Positions 49,911 to 58,471 of a stretch of DNA of 64,000 nt are shown here, piece by piece. Origin of the DNA: Bacteroidales bacterium UBA1392. Lineage in GTDB: Bacteria; Bacteroidota; Bacteroidia; Bacteroidales; UBA932. The stretch spans positions 1 to 64,000 of the forward strand of contig DBQO01000020.1 of the NCBI GenBank assembly GCA_002305275.1, read 5' to 3'. Positions within the stretch are counted from its first letter, which is position 1. Each line of letters starts with the position of its first letter. Position numbers and translations under genes: made by a program. The notes below the pieces were generated by a model. The model was given only the letters and a program-made list of their open reading frames with translations. It was not told the origin of the DNA and did not search any database.

Positions 49911-51527
49911 ATGAAATTCAAAAATTCCACCTTGCTGATTGCAGCACTTTTTATCTTTACCGGCAATCTCTTTGCGCAGGAACTTTATGATCGTATGGAA
50001 GAGCAGTACAAGGAGAGTTGTACCTCCATTATGGTAGCTTCCGGGGCCTCATTTGATGGCTCGGTAATGGTAGGACATACCTGTGATGCCAATTACCGTA
50101 CCTGGCTTACGATAGAGCCGCGTAAGAGTTTTACAATCGGTGACATGGAACCGGTCTATGAGGGAATGATGCATAATGAAGAGCCTTGGGATATGCGTAA
50201 GGTAGTGGAAAAAGGTCGTATCCCCGTGGTAGGAACGGAGACATATAGATTTTTGAATGTTGCCTATCCCTGCCTGAATGAAAAGCAGCTGGCCATAGGT
50301 GAGACTACTACCGAGGGGCGCCCTGAGCTGCTCAATAAGGCAGGTATCTTTTATATAGAAGAACTCCAAAGGATGGCGCTTCAGTATTGTGCTACTGCGC
50401 GTGAAGCCATCTCGTTGATGGGTCGTCTGGCAGAGGAGTATGGTTATGCCGATTGGGGAGAGTGCCTTACAGTCGCTGATAAAAATGAGGTATGGCATTT
50501 TGAAATATATGGTTCAGGTCCCGGTAATCCAAGTGCTATGTGGGTAGCCCGGAGGATTCCGGATGATCACGTGGGGATTTCAGCCAATATACCCCGCATT
50601 GGTAAGGTGGATTTCAATGATAAAGAGAATTTCATGTATAGTCGTGATCTCAAGGAGCGTGCTAAGAAAACGGGATTTTGGGATGGGAAAGAGGATTTTA
50701 TTTTTCATAAAGTGGTCTCGGGAAGAAAACCATTCTCCATTCGGGAATTCCATGTGTTTTCAACTCTTGCACCTTCGCTCGGCCTCACTTATGATGCAGA
50801 CGAACTGCCTTTTTCCGTAAAACCTGATGAAAAGGTAACTCCTGAAATGTTGTTTGAACTCTATCGTCAGACATACGAAGGCACCGAATACAATATGGTA
50901 AAAAATCTCTCATACACAGCTCATAGACGCGTTCGCCAGGCCGATGGGACTTACAAGGAATATGACGAAATAGTTTACCCTCTCTCCTCATTTATGCCGC
51001 GCGACCTTATGAATATGCTCAATGAGATCAAACCGGGCATTATTGAGCGACAGCGTACTATAGCTGTTATACAATGCTCATACTCACATGTTACACAGCT
51101 CCGCAACTGGCTTCCCGATGAAATTGGAGGTGTAGCCTATTTTGCATTTGACAATCCGGCTCAAAGCCCCAGAATTCCCATCTATGCCGGGGCTACGGAG
51201 CTACCAAAGAGTTTCGCAGTGTGTGGACAGCACCGTTATCGCGAGGATGCTGCAATTTGGGCATTCAGGGAGACCAACCGTATTGCTACCATCAACTGGG
51301 ATAAGACCAGAAAGCTAATCGAACCTGAGATTGCGGCATACGAACGCGAGATGATGATTTCAAATAAAGTGGTCGAGGCGCAGGTTGTGGCGCTGCTCAA
51401 AGAGGGTAAAAAGGATGAGGTTACCGAGTTGCTAAACAGACATACGGGTTCATTTGCCTCCTCCGTGATGGCCCGCTGGCGTGAACTCAAAGGAAGAGTG
51501 TTGGAGATATTTATCAGGAGTATGTAG
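49911..51527 (+). CDS. C69-family dipeptidase, secreted (second paralogue)
   Basis: A 538-residue C69 peptidase with a cleavable signal peptide (ending FAQ at about residue 23). The family Cys is Cys37 in KESCTSIMVASGASFDGSVMVGHTCD, separated from the signal by about 13 residues, so a short propeptide must be removed to expose it; in the paralogue at 3320 the Cys directly follows the signal. Other family segments are QLAIGETTTEGR, EYGYADWGECLTVAD and MPRDLMNMLNEIK. The last residues (RSM) and the TAG stop are encoded by the start of a heptamer array. Confidence 0.88.
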   Translation: MKFKNSTLLIAALFIFTGNLFAQELYDRMEEQYKESCTSIMVASGASFDGSVMVGHTCDANYRTWLTIEPRKSFTIGDMEPVYEGMMHNEEPWDMRKVVEKGRIPVVGTETYRFLNVAYPCLNEKQLAIGETTTEGRPELLNKAGIFYIEELQRMALQYCATAREAISLMGRLAEEYGYADWGECLTVADKNEVWHFEIYGSGPGNPSAMWVARRIPDDHVGISANIPRIGKVDFNDKENFMYSRDLKERAKKTGFWDGKEDFIFHKVVSGRKPFSIREFHVFSTLAPSLGLTYDADELPFSVKPDEKVTPEMLFELYRQTYEGTEYNMVKNLSYTAHRRVRQADGTYKEYDEIVYPLSSFMPRDLMNMLNEIKPGIIERQRTIAVIQCSYSHVTQLRNWLPDEIGGVAYFAFDNPAQSPRIPIYAGATELPKSFAVCGQHRYREDAAIWAFRETNRIATINWDKTRKLIEPEIAAYEREMMISNKVVEAQVVALLKEGKKDEVTELLNRHTGSFASSVMARWRELKGRVLEIFIRSM

Positions 51528-51608
51528 TGTGGAGTATGTAGTGTGTAGTGTGTAGTGTGGAGTGAAGTATTGAGTTTCGAGTTAGTTATTAAGAATTGAG
51601 GATTTAGT
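51518..51608 (+). repeat. Heptamer array spanning from dipeptidase stop to phosphatase start
   Basis: GAGTATG, TAGTGTG, GAGTATG and three TAGTGTG units run to 51559, then GAGTGAA and degenerate period-7 sequence (ATTGAGT, TTCGAGT, TAGTTAT). The span is 91 bases, 13 x 7, and ends exactly at the ATG at 51609. The second unit holds the dipeptidase stop. The same 91-base, start-to-stop geometry is seen at 40337-40427. Confidence 0.85.
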
Positions 51609-52400
51609 ATGAAGATAAAAGGGTTGAAAAATTTTCGGGATTTGGGTGGTATTAAAGCAGGGGAGAGGTATTTGAGGAAGGGAGTTATCTTTCGAAGTGA
51701 AACACCGGTGAGAGTGCCGGAGGAGGAGATGCACAAGTTGAATGAACAGTTCGGGATTGATACCATCATTGATCTTCGTACATTTCAGGAAATTGAAGAT
51801 AACCCCTATAACGTGCCTGAAGGAGTGGAATATCTGCATATTCCGATGTTTGCGGAAGCAGTCATAGGTATTACAAAGGAAGCAGGCACAAATTATCGCC
51901 AATTCATTATAGAAACCCGTGACAGAGAGAGATTGAGGAGCGCTATCCCCGATATTGATATCCTTTATTCAGGTATTCTGGAAGAGACTTCCGTAGTAGA
52001 GATGACACGGAAGGTAATTCATACAATAATCTCCAATGTCCTGGATGGAAAAACTACCCTCTTTCACTGTTCATGGGGTAAGGATAGGGTTGGCGTAGTG
52101 GCAGCATTCCTACTTGAGCTTCTGGGAGTTGGTATGAAGGAGATTTTGAAAGATTATGTCCTTACCAACAGGGCCGTCAAACGCAAAGCATTATATGATG
52201 CAGCTCTTGTACTGATTTTCAAAAGGGATTGGGTTGTGACAAAGAAGGTGTGGCGCGGCTCGATTGCCAGGCCCAATTATATTAAGGGCTTATTTATGGC
52301 TATTGAGAGAGAATATGGTTCTACCGAAAATTTCTTTAGAAAAGCCCTCGGAATCAGCGACGAATTGCGGGATTCTTTCCGCAGTCGCATGCTGGTATAA
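51609..52400 (+). CDS. PTP-like tyrosine/dual-specificity phosphatase
   Basis: A 263-residue soluble phosphatase. NFRDLGGI near the N-terminus, RKGVIFRSETPVRV and the P-loop FHCSWGKDRVGVVAAFLLELLGV (Cys154, Arg at +6) match the bacterial PTP-like family that cleaves phosphotyrosine or phosphoinositides (Y_phosphatase3). The general-acid loop is not obvious. The substrate is unknown. The ATG directly follows the heptamer array, and the gene is convergent with ispG, 18 bases apart. Confidence 0.85.
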   Translation: MKIKGLKNFRDLGGIKAGERYLRKGVIFRSETPVRVPEEEMHKLNEQFGIDTIIDLRTFQEIEDNPYNVPEGVEYLHIPMFAEAVIGITKEAGTNYRQFIIETRDRERLRSAIPDIDILYSGILEETSVVEMTRKVIHTIISNVLDGKTTLFHCSWGKDRVGVVAAFLLELLGVGMKEILKDYVLTNRAVKRKALYDAALVLIFKRDWVVTKKVWRGSIARPNYIKGLFMAIEREYGSTENFFRKALGISDELRDSFRSRMLV

Positions 52401-52418
52401 TTCCTAATAAAAGGAAGA

Positions 52419-53720
52419 TCACCCTTTGTCGTTTTCGATGAGTTCGAGAAGTCTCTCTATGGCCTCTTCCTGAGGAACGGAACGCATTACAGGTGTTTTT
52501 CCACGGTAAAGAGTTACTTTTCCACCTCCTTCACCGACATACCCCCAATCTGCGTCAGCCATTTCACCGGGACCATTGACTATACATCCCATTATTGCTA
52601 TGCGTAGTCCTTTAAGATGGGAGGTACGTCTCTTCACTTCGTTGAAGGTCTCCTCCAGATTGTACTGTGTACGACCACAACCCGGACATGCAATATATTC
52701 AGGTCTGGTAAACTTTCTTCGGGTGGCTTGCAGCAGGAGGTCTCTGAAATACTCTTTTTTTTCCTCAGAAATAGGTACGCCGGCTATAGTGGCTCCGCTT
52801 AGGTCTATGTCATCAATCTTGCAGTCGAGCAGGGCAGGACCAAATTTGCAAGAGGCACGGATTATCCATTCATTCCAGTTTTGTGCTGTCACGGGAAGAT
52901 CACTATTCGGTTGAATACCGTTGCCCATCATTTGGGAGGATTTTACAATCTCTTTACCCGCCGCTATCTCATTTACAGGATTCTCGGTAAGTGATACGCG
53001 GATGGTGTCGCCTATGCCTGCGCTCAGAAGCGCAGAAATGCCTACCGCAGACTTGATGCGTCCCTCATCTCCGTTGCCCGCTTCCGTGACTCCCAAATGG
53101 AGTGGGTAAATCCTTCCCATCCTATCCATCTCTTCATAGAGGAGGCGATAAGCATCTGTCATAACTCTTGTGTTACTTGCCTTGAGTGAGATGACTACCT
53201 TATGGAAATCCTTTTCAATGCACATCCGGAGCCACTCCATAACAGCCTCTTTCATGGCAAAAGGGGTATTACCGTAGAGGTGGGTAATTCTCTTACCGAG
53301 AGAGCCGTGATTGAGCCCTATCCTGATGGCAGTACCATATTTACGGCATTTATCCAGAAGTAGGGAGAATTTATTACAGGCCTCTTCGTGAACCGGCGCA
53401 AAATTACCGGGATTGATACGCACCTTATCCGCTACCTCTGCAGCTGCGAGAGCCACATTGGCCGAAAAGTGGACATCGGCTACAAGAGGTGTCATAATAC
53501 CCTTAGAGCGCAGTTGCGCCTTTATCTGCCGCAATGCTTCTACCTCTCTAAGACCTTGAGTCGTCAGACGGATTATATCCGCACCTGCTGCCGCCATCTC
53601 TCTACACTGCGCAACAGATGCTTCAATGTCCCGTGTGTCGGTGTTGCACATGGTCTGCACCGATACCGGAGCTCCTCCTCCGATATGTACACCTCCAATT
53701 GCAAAAGAAACTTTCTTCAT
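52419..53720 (-). CDS. ispG: 4-hydroxy-3-methylbut-2-enyl diphosphate synthase, compact A*-type
   Basis: A 433-residue IspG (GcpE), the [4Fe-4S] enzyme that makes HMBPP from MEcPP in the MEP isoprenoid pathway. The N-terminal TIM barrel begins VSVQTMCNTDTRDIEASVAQC and has RLTTQGLREVEALRQIK, VADVHFSANVALAAAEVADKVRINPGNF and LHLGVTEAGNGDEGRIKSAVG. The C-terminal part has CPGCGRTQYNLEE and IMGCIVNGPGEMADADWGYVG (cluster Cys and Glu). These match the long Bacteroidota/plant type, which carries a middle A* domain of about 250 residues; here only about 60-70 residues lie between the parts. The start was set to MKKVSFAIGG, 11 bases after the upstream stop. Confidence 0.88.
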   Translation of the reverse strand: MKKVSFAIGGVHIGGGAPVSVQTMCNTDTRDIEASVAQCREMAAAGADIIRLTTQGLREVEALRQIKAQLRSKGIMTPLVADVHFSANVALAAAEVADKVRINPGNFAPVHEEACNKFSLLLDKCRKYGTAIRIGLNHGSLGKRITHLYGNTPFAMKEAVMEWLRMCIEKDFHKVVISLKASNTRVMTDAYRLLYEEMDRMGRIYPLHLGVTEAGNGDEGRIKSAVGISALLSAGIGDTIRVSLTENPVNEIAAGKEIVKSSQMMGNGIQPNSDLPVTAQNWNEWIIRASCKFGPALLDCKIDDIDLSGATIAGVPISEEKKEYFRDLLLQATRRKFTRPEYIACPGCGRTQYNLEETFNEVKRRTSHLKGLRIAIMGCIVNGPGEMADADWGYVGEGGGKVTLYRGKTPVMRSVPQEEAIERLLELIENDKG

Positions 53721-53731
53721 AACATTAAATA

Positions 53732-54418
53732 TCACCAAAGATGTACAAAAAGTGAAACGCTAAGCATTATGTTGCGCGGATAGCAGAGCATCCAATACTC
53801 GTCACTGAATTTGTTGGTGTGATAGATGCTGTTGAGCGAAAATTTGTAGTTGCCTTCAAATTGAATTTCAAAGGGTTTGAATACCACGGCAAAACCGCCA
53901 CCTGCCAGGATCCCGTAGTCGTGACGAATATCATACTGATCCCAGCCTCTCTCCCTTTCCGTGGAAAGACGGTAGCCGTAGTACCCGCCCGCATTGACCA
54001 GTATTCTGAACCTCGAAAAGTCTATTTTGAACTGTGAAACCAGCGGGATCTCAATGATCTCATATCTCTCACCCCACTCTTCATATTTGGAATAGTAGCC
54101 CTCCTCGCCATAATTTACTCCAAACTGCACCCCAAAATTGAAAAGCTGGTCCCAGAGTGCGTGATAATAGGTATAGAGAAGGGAAAAGTTCTTGGGACAT
54201 TGAATATACTCTTCACCTACAGTAGGAGAGGAGCTTACGGTACAGAAACCGTAACTATATCTGACCCCCAGCATGTGGATGTTTTTGTACTTTTGTGGCG
54301 GAGCAATGGAATCGATATTGACGAAATCATCATCCAAGTCACCTATTATCACATTTTCCTGGCCATGGAGCCGGAAAAAGAGCAGTATGGCAAAGAGTGT
54401 AAATAGTATCTTTTTCAT
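53732..54418 (-). CDS. Outer-membrane beta-barrel protein, small
   Basis: A 228-residue exported protein with a signal peptide (KKILFTLFAILLFFRLHGQ) and alternating aromatic/polar strands (FSLLYTYYHALWDQLFNFGVQFGVNYG, RILVNAGGYYGYRLS, GILAGGGFAVVFKPFEIQFEGNYKF) ending in a terminal VSLFVHLW strand with a C-terminal aromatic, as in eight-stranded barrels. I cannot assign a named family; PorT-like proteins have a similar plan. Its ATG overlaps the stop of the Ig-like lipoprotein gene by four bases, so the two are likely made together. Confidence 0.75.
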   Translation of the reverse strand: MKKILFTLFAILLFFRLHGQENVIIGDLDDDFVNIDSIAPPQKYKNIHMLGVRYSYGFCTVSSSPTVGEEYIQCPKNFSLLYTYYHALWDQLFNFGVQFGVNYGEEGYYSKYEEWGERYEIIEIPLVSQFKIDFSRFRILVNAGGYYGYRLSTERERGWDQYDIRHDYGILAGGGFAVVFKPFEIQFEGNYKFSLNSIYHTNKFSDEYWMLCYPRNIMLSVSLFVHLW

Positions 54419-56211
54419 TTGAACATCTCCTTTATGTTGATGGTCTGCTCGAGGTCGGTCATCTCGGGAAGTTTGATGATATAGACACCAGGGGAAGTCT
54501 GGTACATACGCACCTTTTCGGGCTGTCTTTTGTCGAGGAAATTACCCGAGTCAAACAACCCGTTCTGATTGCGGTCTTCCGTAATTCTCACCGAATAATC
54601 ATCTGCTTTGAGATAGGGGAATAGGAGAGAAGTATCTCCGGAAACATTATATTTTCGGATGACATTCTTACGCTCTTTGTCCACGAGCTCAACAATATAT
54701 CTTGTGTCTACGCCATTCAGCACCAGAGTAATGGAGCTGGCATCCTCACTCTTTGGAAGGCTGAATTTGTTGCTTACTTCTGCATTGGGGAGGTTGTCCA
54801 GATTGAAAAATGCACCCTGAGGCACTATAAACTCATATTCGTGGCCATCTTTTATCTCCCTGTCCATATACATTATGAAACGACGGATTTCCTGAGGATC
54901 CCGTTCGAACTTGAATGTGATGGTATCTATCTGGTGTCTTGGGTTTTTTGCGGTAAGCACGAGCATATCTCTATTCCAACGTATTATCGGGAGTGCAGAG
55001 GTCAGACTTATACCATCATGTGCTATGTTCTCATTCTTGGCTGCGACATTGAACTTGAAGACGGTATCTTTCGGCTGGTCTTTTTTCTGCTGACCGCCGG
55101 ATGTACCCTCAGGCTTAGGTAGTCCCAGGGAGATATTTTCAATCGTATCGCGAAGCACTCCGGTAGAATCGGTTCTCTTGTAGCTTAGCTTAAGCAGCAG
55201 ACTATCTTCCAGCTTGTAGGGAGTATTGATCCAGAAATCGAGGCTATCCTTTGCCGGAGCGTACTGGATAATCACAGAGCTGTCCGCAACGCCGAAAAAC
55301 TCGATATTCGAGATCTCGACATCGGGGGCATTGAAGGAGAGAAATCCCGATTTTTCACTTCTCCTGCCGCTGTTTTTGAGGAATTGGACACTTTGAAGTT
55401 CCGAAAACATAAGCAGCTCAAACATTGAGTTACGCTCCATGCATGCGAGGGTATCTTTCATGTCAAAGGACTTCAATTCGTATATGGAGTCGCGGACTAC
55501 CTCTGTAGGTCTGATAAGCGTGTCCAGAAATGCAATCTGATCTTTTGTCGGATCATACCTGTTGTCATTGTCGCTATCTGTGAAGGCAACTATACGATAA
55601 AGTGTATCACTTATATTCCTTATGGAGAAAAAGCCCCATTCGTCACTCTTAGAGGCAGCATCGGGAAATATTTTGAAACAGGCTGAGTCGGAGTGGTCGG
55701 TATAGAGTGCTACGAGCGCCTTCTTGACCGGCTGGAGAGTCTGGCAATCAATAATGTTGCCGGTTATATAGAGAGAATCTACCGTATCACCTGTCGAAAA
55801 AGCATAAACAAGCCTCGGAGCTATGTTGCCCTCGTTGTTGTCGGCCAGCCCCTCTCCAAAGTCAAGAGTGTAGGTCCTGTTTTCGGCAAGAGTATCGGGA
55901 ATGGAAAAAACGATGTTCTTACCCTTTATCTTGTGGGTGATTCTCTTTTTGATAGGCGGAGAGAGATAGATCTCAGCCACATTCTTTACCACCGTATATT
56001 CATCATAAGTAAGGGAGATGGTCCCATCATACCTGGGAAAGTTGGTGGCATTGAATTCGGGATTTATCTTTAGGAGTACGGGTGGTATGGTATCTTTCGG
56101 ACCTCCGCTTGGTGGCGTGGTAGTATTTGCGCATGATTTGGAAAGCAACAGGCACAATAGAAAGCCGGCCATGGCCAGCGCAGTCATCAATACTCTTCCA
56201 TTCTTTTGCAT
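54415..56211 (-). CDS. Ig-like (SbsA-type) domain surface protein
   Basis: A 598-residue exported protein. The N-terminal stretch LMTALAMAGFLLCLLLSKSCAN is a signal with a Cys at its end, so it is probably a lipoprotein. It continues PPSGGPKDTIPPVLLKINPEFNATNF, the opening of the SbsA-type Ig-like domain common in Bacteroidota, then DGTISLTYDEYTVVKNVAEIYLSPP. The rest is beta-rich with a DSDNDNRYDPTKD acidic loop that resembles a calcium site. The ATG at 56211 was taken; the longer frame from 56250 overlaps the relA/spoT gene by 26 bases. The function is unknown; it is paired with the beta-barrel gene. Confidence 0.8.
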   Translation of the reverse strand: MQKNGRVLMTALAMAGFLLCLLLSKSCANTTTPPSGGPKDTIPPVLLKINPEFNATNFPRYDGTISLTYDEYTVVKNVAEIYLSPPIKKRITHKIKGKNIVFSIPDTLAENRTYTLDFGEGLADNNEGNIAPRLVYAFSTGDTVDSLYITGNIIDCQTLQPVKKALVALYTDHSDSACFKIFPDAASKSDEWGFFSIRNISDTLYRIVAFTDSDNDNRYDPTKDQIAFLDTLIRPTEVVRDSIYELKSFDMKDTLACMERNSMFELLMFSELQSVQFLKNSGRRSEKSGFLSFNAPDVEISNIEFFGVADSSVIIQYAPAKDSLDFWINTPYKLEDSLLLKLSYKRTDSTGVLRDTIENISLGLPKPEGTSGGQQKKDQPKDTVFKFNVAAKNENIAHDGISLTSALPIIRWNRDMLVLTAKNPRHQIDTITFKFERDPQEIRRFIMYMDREIKDGHEYEFIVPQGAFFNLDNLPNAEVSNKFSLPKSEDASSITLVLNGVDTRYIVELVDKERKNVIRKYNVSGDTSLLFPYLKADDYSVRITEDRNQNGLFDSGNFLDKRQPEKVRMYQTSPGVYIIKLPEMTDLEQTINIKEMFK

Positions 56212-56224
56212 TGGTGTCGTTTTA

Positions 56225-58459
56225 CTAGCTGTTTGAGTTGAGTTCCACACGTTTAACGCTCTCTATTCCCTTTATGGCAGAGAGTGACTTGATGAGTTTG
56301 TCAAGGTCATCAGTATTGCGCACATAGAGATCTACACTCCCTTCAAATATTTCATCGTGTGTATCGATACATATTTTGCGCATATTAACACCGAGTTGCA
56401 GGGAGATGACTTTGGACATGTCACTGATGACACCCATCCTATCGAGACCTCTAATGGAAATCCGTGCCAGATATGACATCATGAAGTGTTTACTCCACTT
56501 GGCCGAGACAATCCTGTCAGCCTGTTTTGCAGCAAGGTCGGTAGCCCTCTGGCAACTCTTTTTGTGAACAAGCACACTGCCGTCATCCTCTATAAATCCA
56601 ACAACATTGTCCCCGGGAATAGGGGAGCAGCACTCGGCAATGGTAAATGTTGTAGTGCCTTTGGAGAGGTCTTCCCTTAATTCGTAGTCTTGATTTTTAT
56701 CAATTTTGCCGGTATTGCGTACGGGAGTGAGGATTTTGACCCCCCACATCTGTACGTTACGCTTCTCTACGTTGGTTTTGAGTGCCGTTTCAAGGTCTGA
56801 AAGATCAATCAGTCCGATACCTATCTTGTGGTAGAGCTCGTCCTTGCTGCCCGCCTTATAGTAATCTATGAGTTTCTTGATTACACGGCTCTTGATGGTT
56901 ATATTCCGTTCCTTCAGTTTGGATGTGAGGAACAACATTCCCTCCTTGATACTGTCTTTGGTTTCGGCCTTGATGGAGTCGAGGATGAAATTGCGCGCCC
57001 TGTTGGTGCGTATGAAGTCCAGCCATTCCCTCTTGGGTTTGCCGCTATCCGAGGTAATGATTTCCACCTGATCTCCATTGGAGAGCTCATGCGAAAGAGG
57101 CAGCAGTTTTTGGTTTACCTTAGCTGCGATGGCTCTATTGCCTACCTCCGAGTGTATTACATAAGCGAAATCGAGTGCCGTGGAGCCCTTGGGCAGATTC
57201 TTGGATTCACCTCTCGGTGTAAATACATATATGTCGGAGCTGAGGAGTTCCTTGTGAAAGCTGTCCAGGAATTGAAGTGCATTGGAGTCGGGATCTTCGA
57301 GTATCTCGCGTACATGCTTAAGCCATATATCCAGCTCCACTTCTCCGGAAGTGGAGCAATCTGCCTTTTTGTAGATCCAATGGGCAGCCACGCCTCTTTC
57401 GGCTATGGAGTTCATCCTTTCGCTGCGGATCTGGACTTCTATCCATTTACCTTCCGGCCCCATGACTGTCAGGTGCAATGCCTCGTATCCGTTGCTCTTG
57501 GGTTCTTTAACCCAGTCGCGTGTCCTGTCGGGCTTGTACTGATATCTTTCCGTAATAATGGAAAATATCTGCCAGCATTGTTCCCTCTCGCTCAGACCCT
57601 GCTTTGGCTCAAAAATGATACGTACAGCATATATGTCAAATATTTCCTCGAATGGGACATTTTTGGAAGTCATTTTTCTCCATATGGAGTAGGGGGTCTT
57701 AAGTCGTTTGAGTATCTCAACTTTGTATCCGGCTGCCTCCAGCCATGATTGTACTGGGTTGACAAAATTGTCGATGCTGCTGGAACGCTCCAACATTACA
57801 GCTTCCAGCTTGGATTCAATGGCCCGGTAGGCCTCCGGCTCCCTATGGACGAGCCAGATATTTTCCATCTCCGACTTGATGCTGTAGAGACCGAGACGGT
57901 GTGCAAGCGGTATGAAGATATACATCGTCTCGCTGAGGATTTTGTCCCTTTTGTATTCTGGCATAAAGCTGATAGTGCGCATATTGTGCAAGCGGTCTGC
58001 CAACTTGATGAGAACTATCCGGACATCGTCATTGAGAGTAAGCAGGATCCGTTTGAAATTTTCGGCCTGCATACTCTTGGAATAGGTAATGTTGTCACTG
58101 TCGAGAGCAGTCTTTATCTTGGTCAAACCATCGACCAGAGAGGCGATTTTGGGGCCGAAATGATTTTGTATGTCTTCGACCGTGTAATGTGTGTCCTCCA
58201 CTACGTCGTGCAATAGCGCTGCACAGATGGATTTGTTGCCCAATCCGATCTCTTGCACCACAATCCTCGCCACTGCTATCGGATGGAGGATGTATGGCTC
58301 TCCGGAGCGTCTCCGTACACCTTTGTGAGCCTCATTGGCAAAATCAAAGGCCTTGAGCACCAGTTCAAACTCTTCCTGATTGGCGCAGCGCTTCAGACTG
58401 AATTTCTTCAGCGTTTCAAATTCCCTGTTTATGACATTGTAATCCTCTTCCGTAAACAT
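56225..58459 (-). CDS. RelA/SpoT bifunctional (p)ppGpp synthetase/hydrolase
   Basis: A 744-residue Rel protein with four domains: HD hydrolase (about 45-200; LLHDVVEDT with His84-Asp85), synthetase (about 240-370; KPKSNGYEALHLTVMGPEGKWIEVQIR), TGS (about 410-475; DIYVFTPRGESKNLPKGSTALDFAYVIH) and ACT (about 665-740; YLARISIRGLDRMGVISDMSKVI). A conserved CCSPIPGDNVVGF segment precedes the ACT domain. It makes and degrades the stringent-response alarmone. Intact HD and synthetase motifs suggest both activities. The gene lies 12 bases downstream of hydG. Confidence 0.95.
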   Translation of the reverse strand: MFTEEDYNVINREFETLKKFSLKRCANQEEFELVLKAFDFANEAHKGVRRRSGEPYILHPIAVARIVVQEIGLGNKSICAALLHDVVEDTHYTVEDIQNHFGPKIASLVDGLTKIKTALDSDNITYSKSMQAENFKRILLTLNDDVRIVLIKLADRLHNMRTISFMPEYKRDKILSETMYIFIPLAHRLGLYSIKSEMENIWLVHREPEAYRAIESKLEAVMLERSSSIDNFVNPVQSWLEAAGYKVEILKRLKTPYSIWRKMTSKNVPFEEIFDIYAVRIIFEPKQGLSEREQCWQIFSIITERYQYKPDRTRDWVKEPKSNGYEALHLTVMGPEGKWIEVQIRSERMNSIAERGVAAHWIYKKADCSTSGEVELDIWLKHVREILEDPDSNALQFLDSFHKELLSSDIYVFTPRGESKNLPKGSTALDFAYVIHSEVGNRAIAAKVNQKLLPLSHELSNGDQVEIITSDSGKPKREWLDFIRTNRARNFILDSIKAETKDSIKEGMLFLTSKLKERNITIKSRVIKKLIDYYKAGSKDELYHKIGIGLIDLSDLETALKTNVEKRNVQMWGVKILTPVRNTGKIDKNQDYELREDLSKGTTTFTIAECCSPIPGDNVVGFIEDDGSVLVHKKSCQRATDLAAKQADRIVSAKWSKHFMMSYLARISIRGLDRMGVISDMSKVISLQLGVNMRKICIDTHDEIFEGSVDLYVRNTDDLDKLIKSLSAIKGIESVKRVELNSNS

Positions 58460-58471
58460 ACTCTACCTCCA

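Noticed and set aside
56828..57748. A 306-residue plus-strand ORF
   Set aside because: It is antisense to the relA/spoT gene, whose domains are continuous there.
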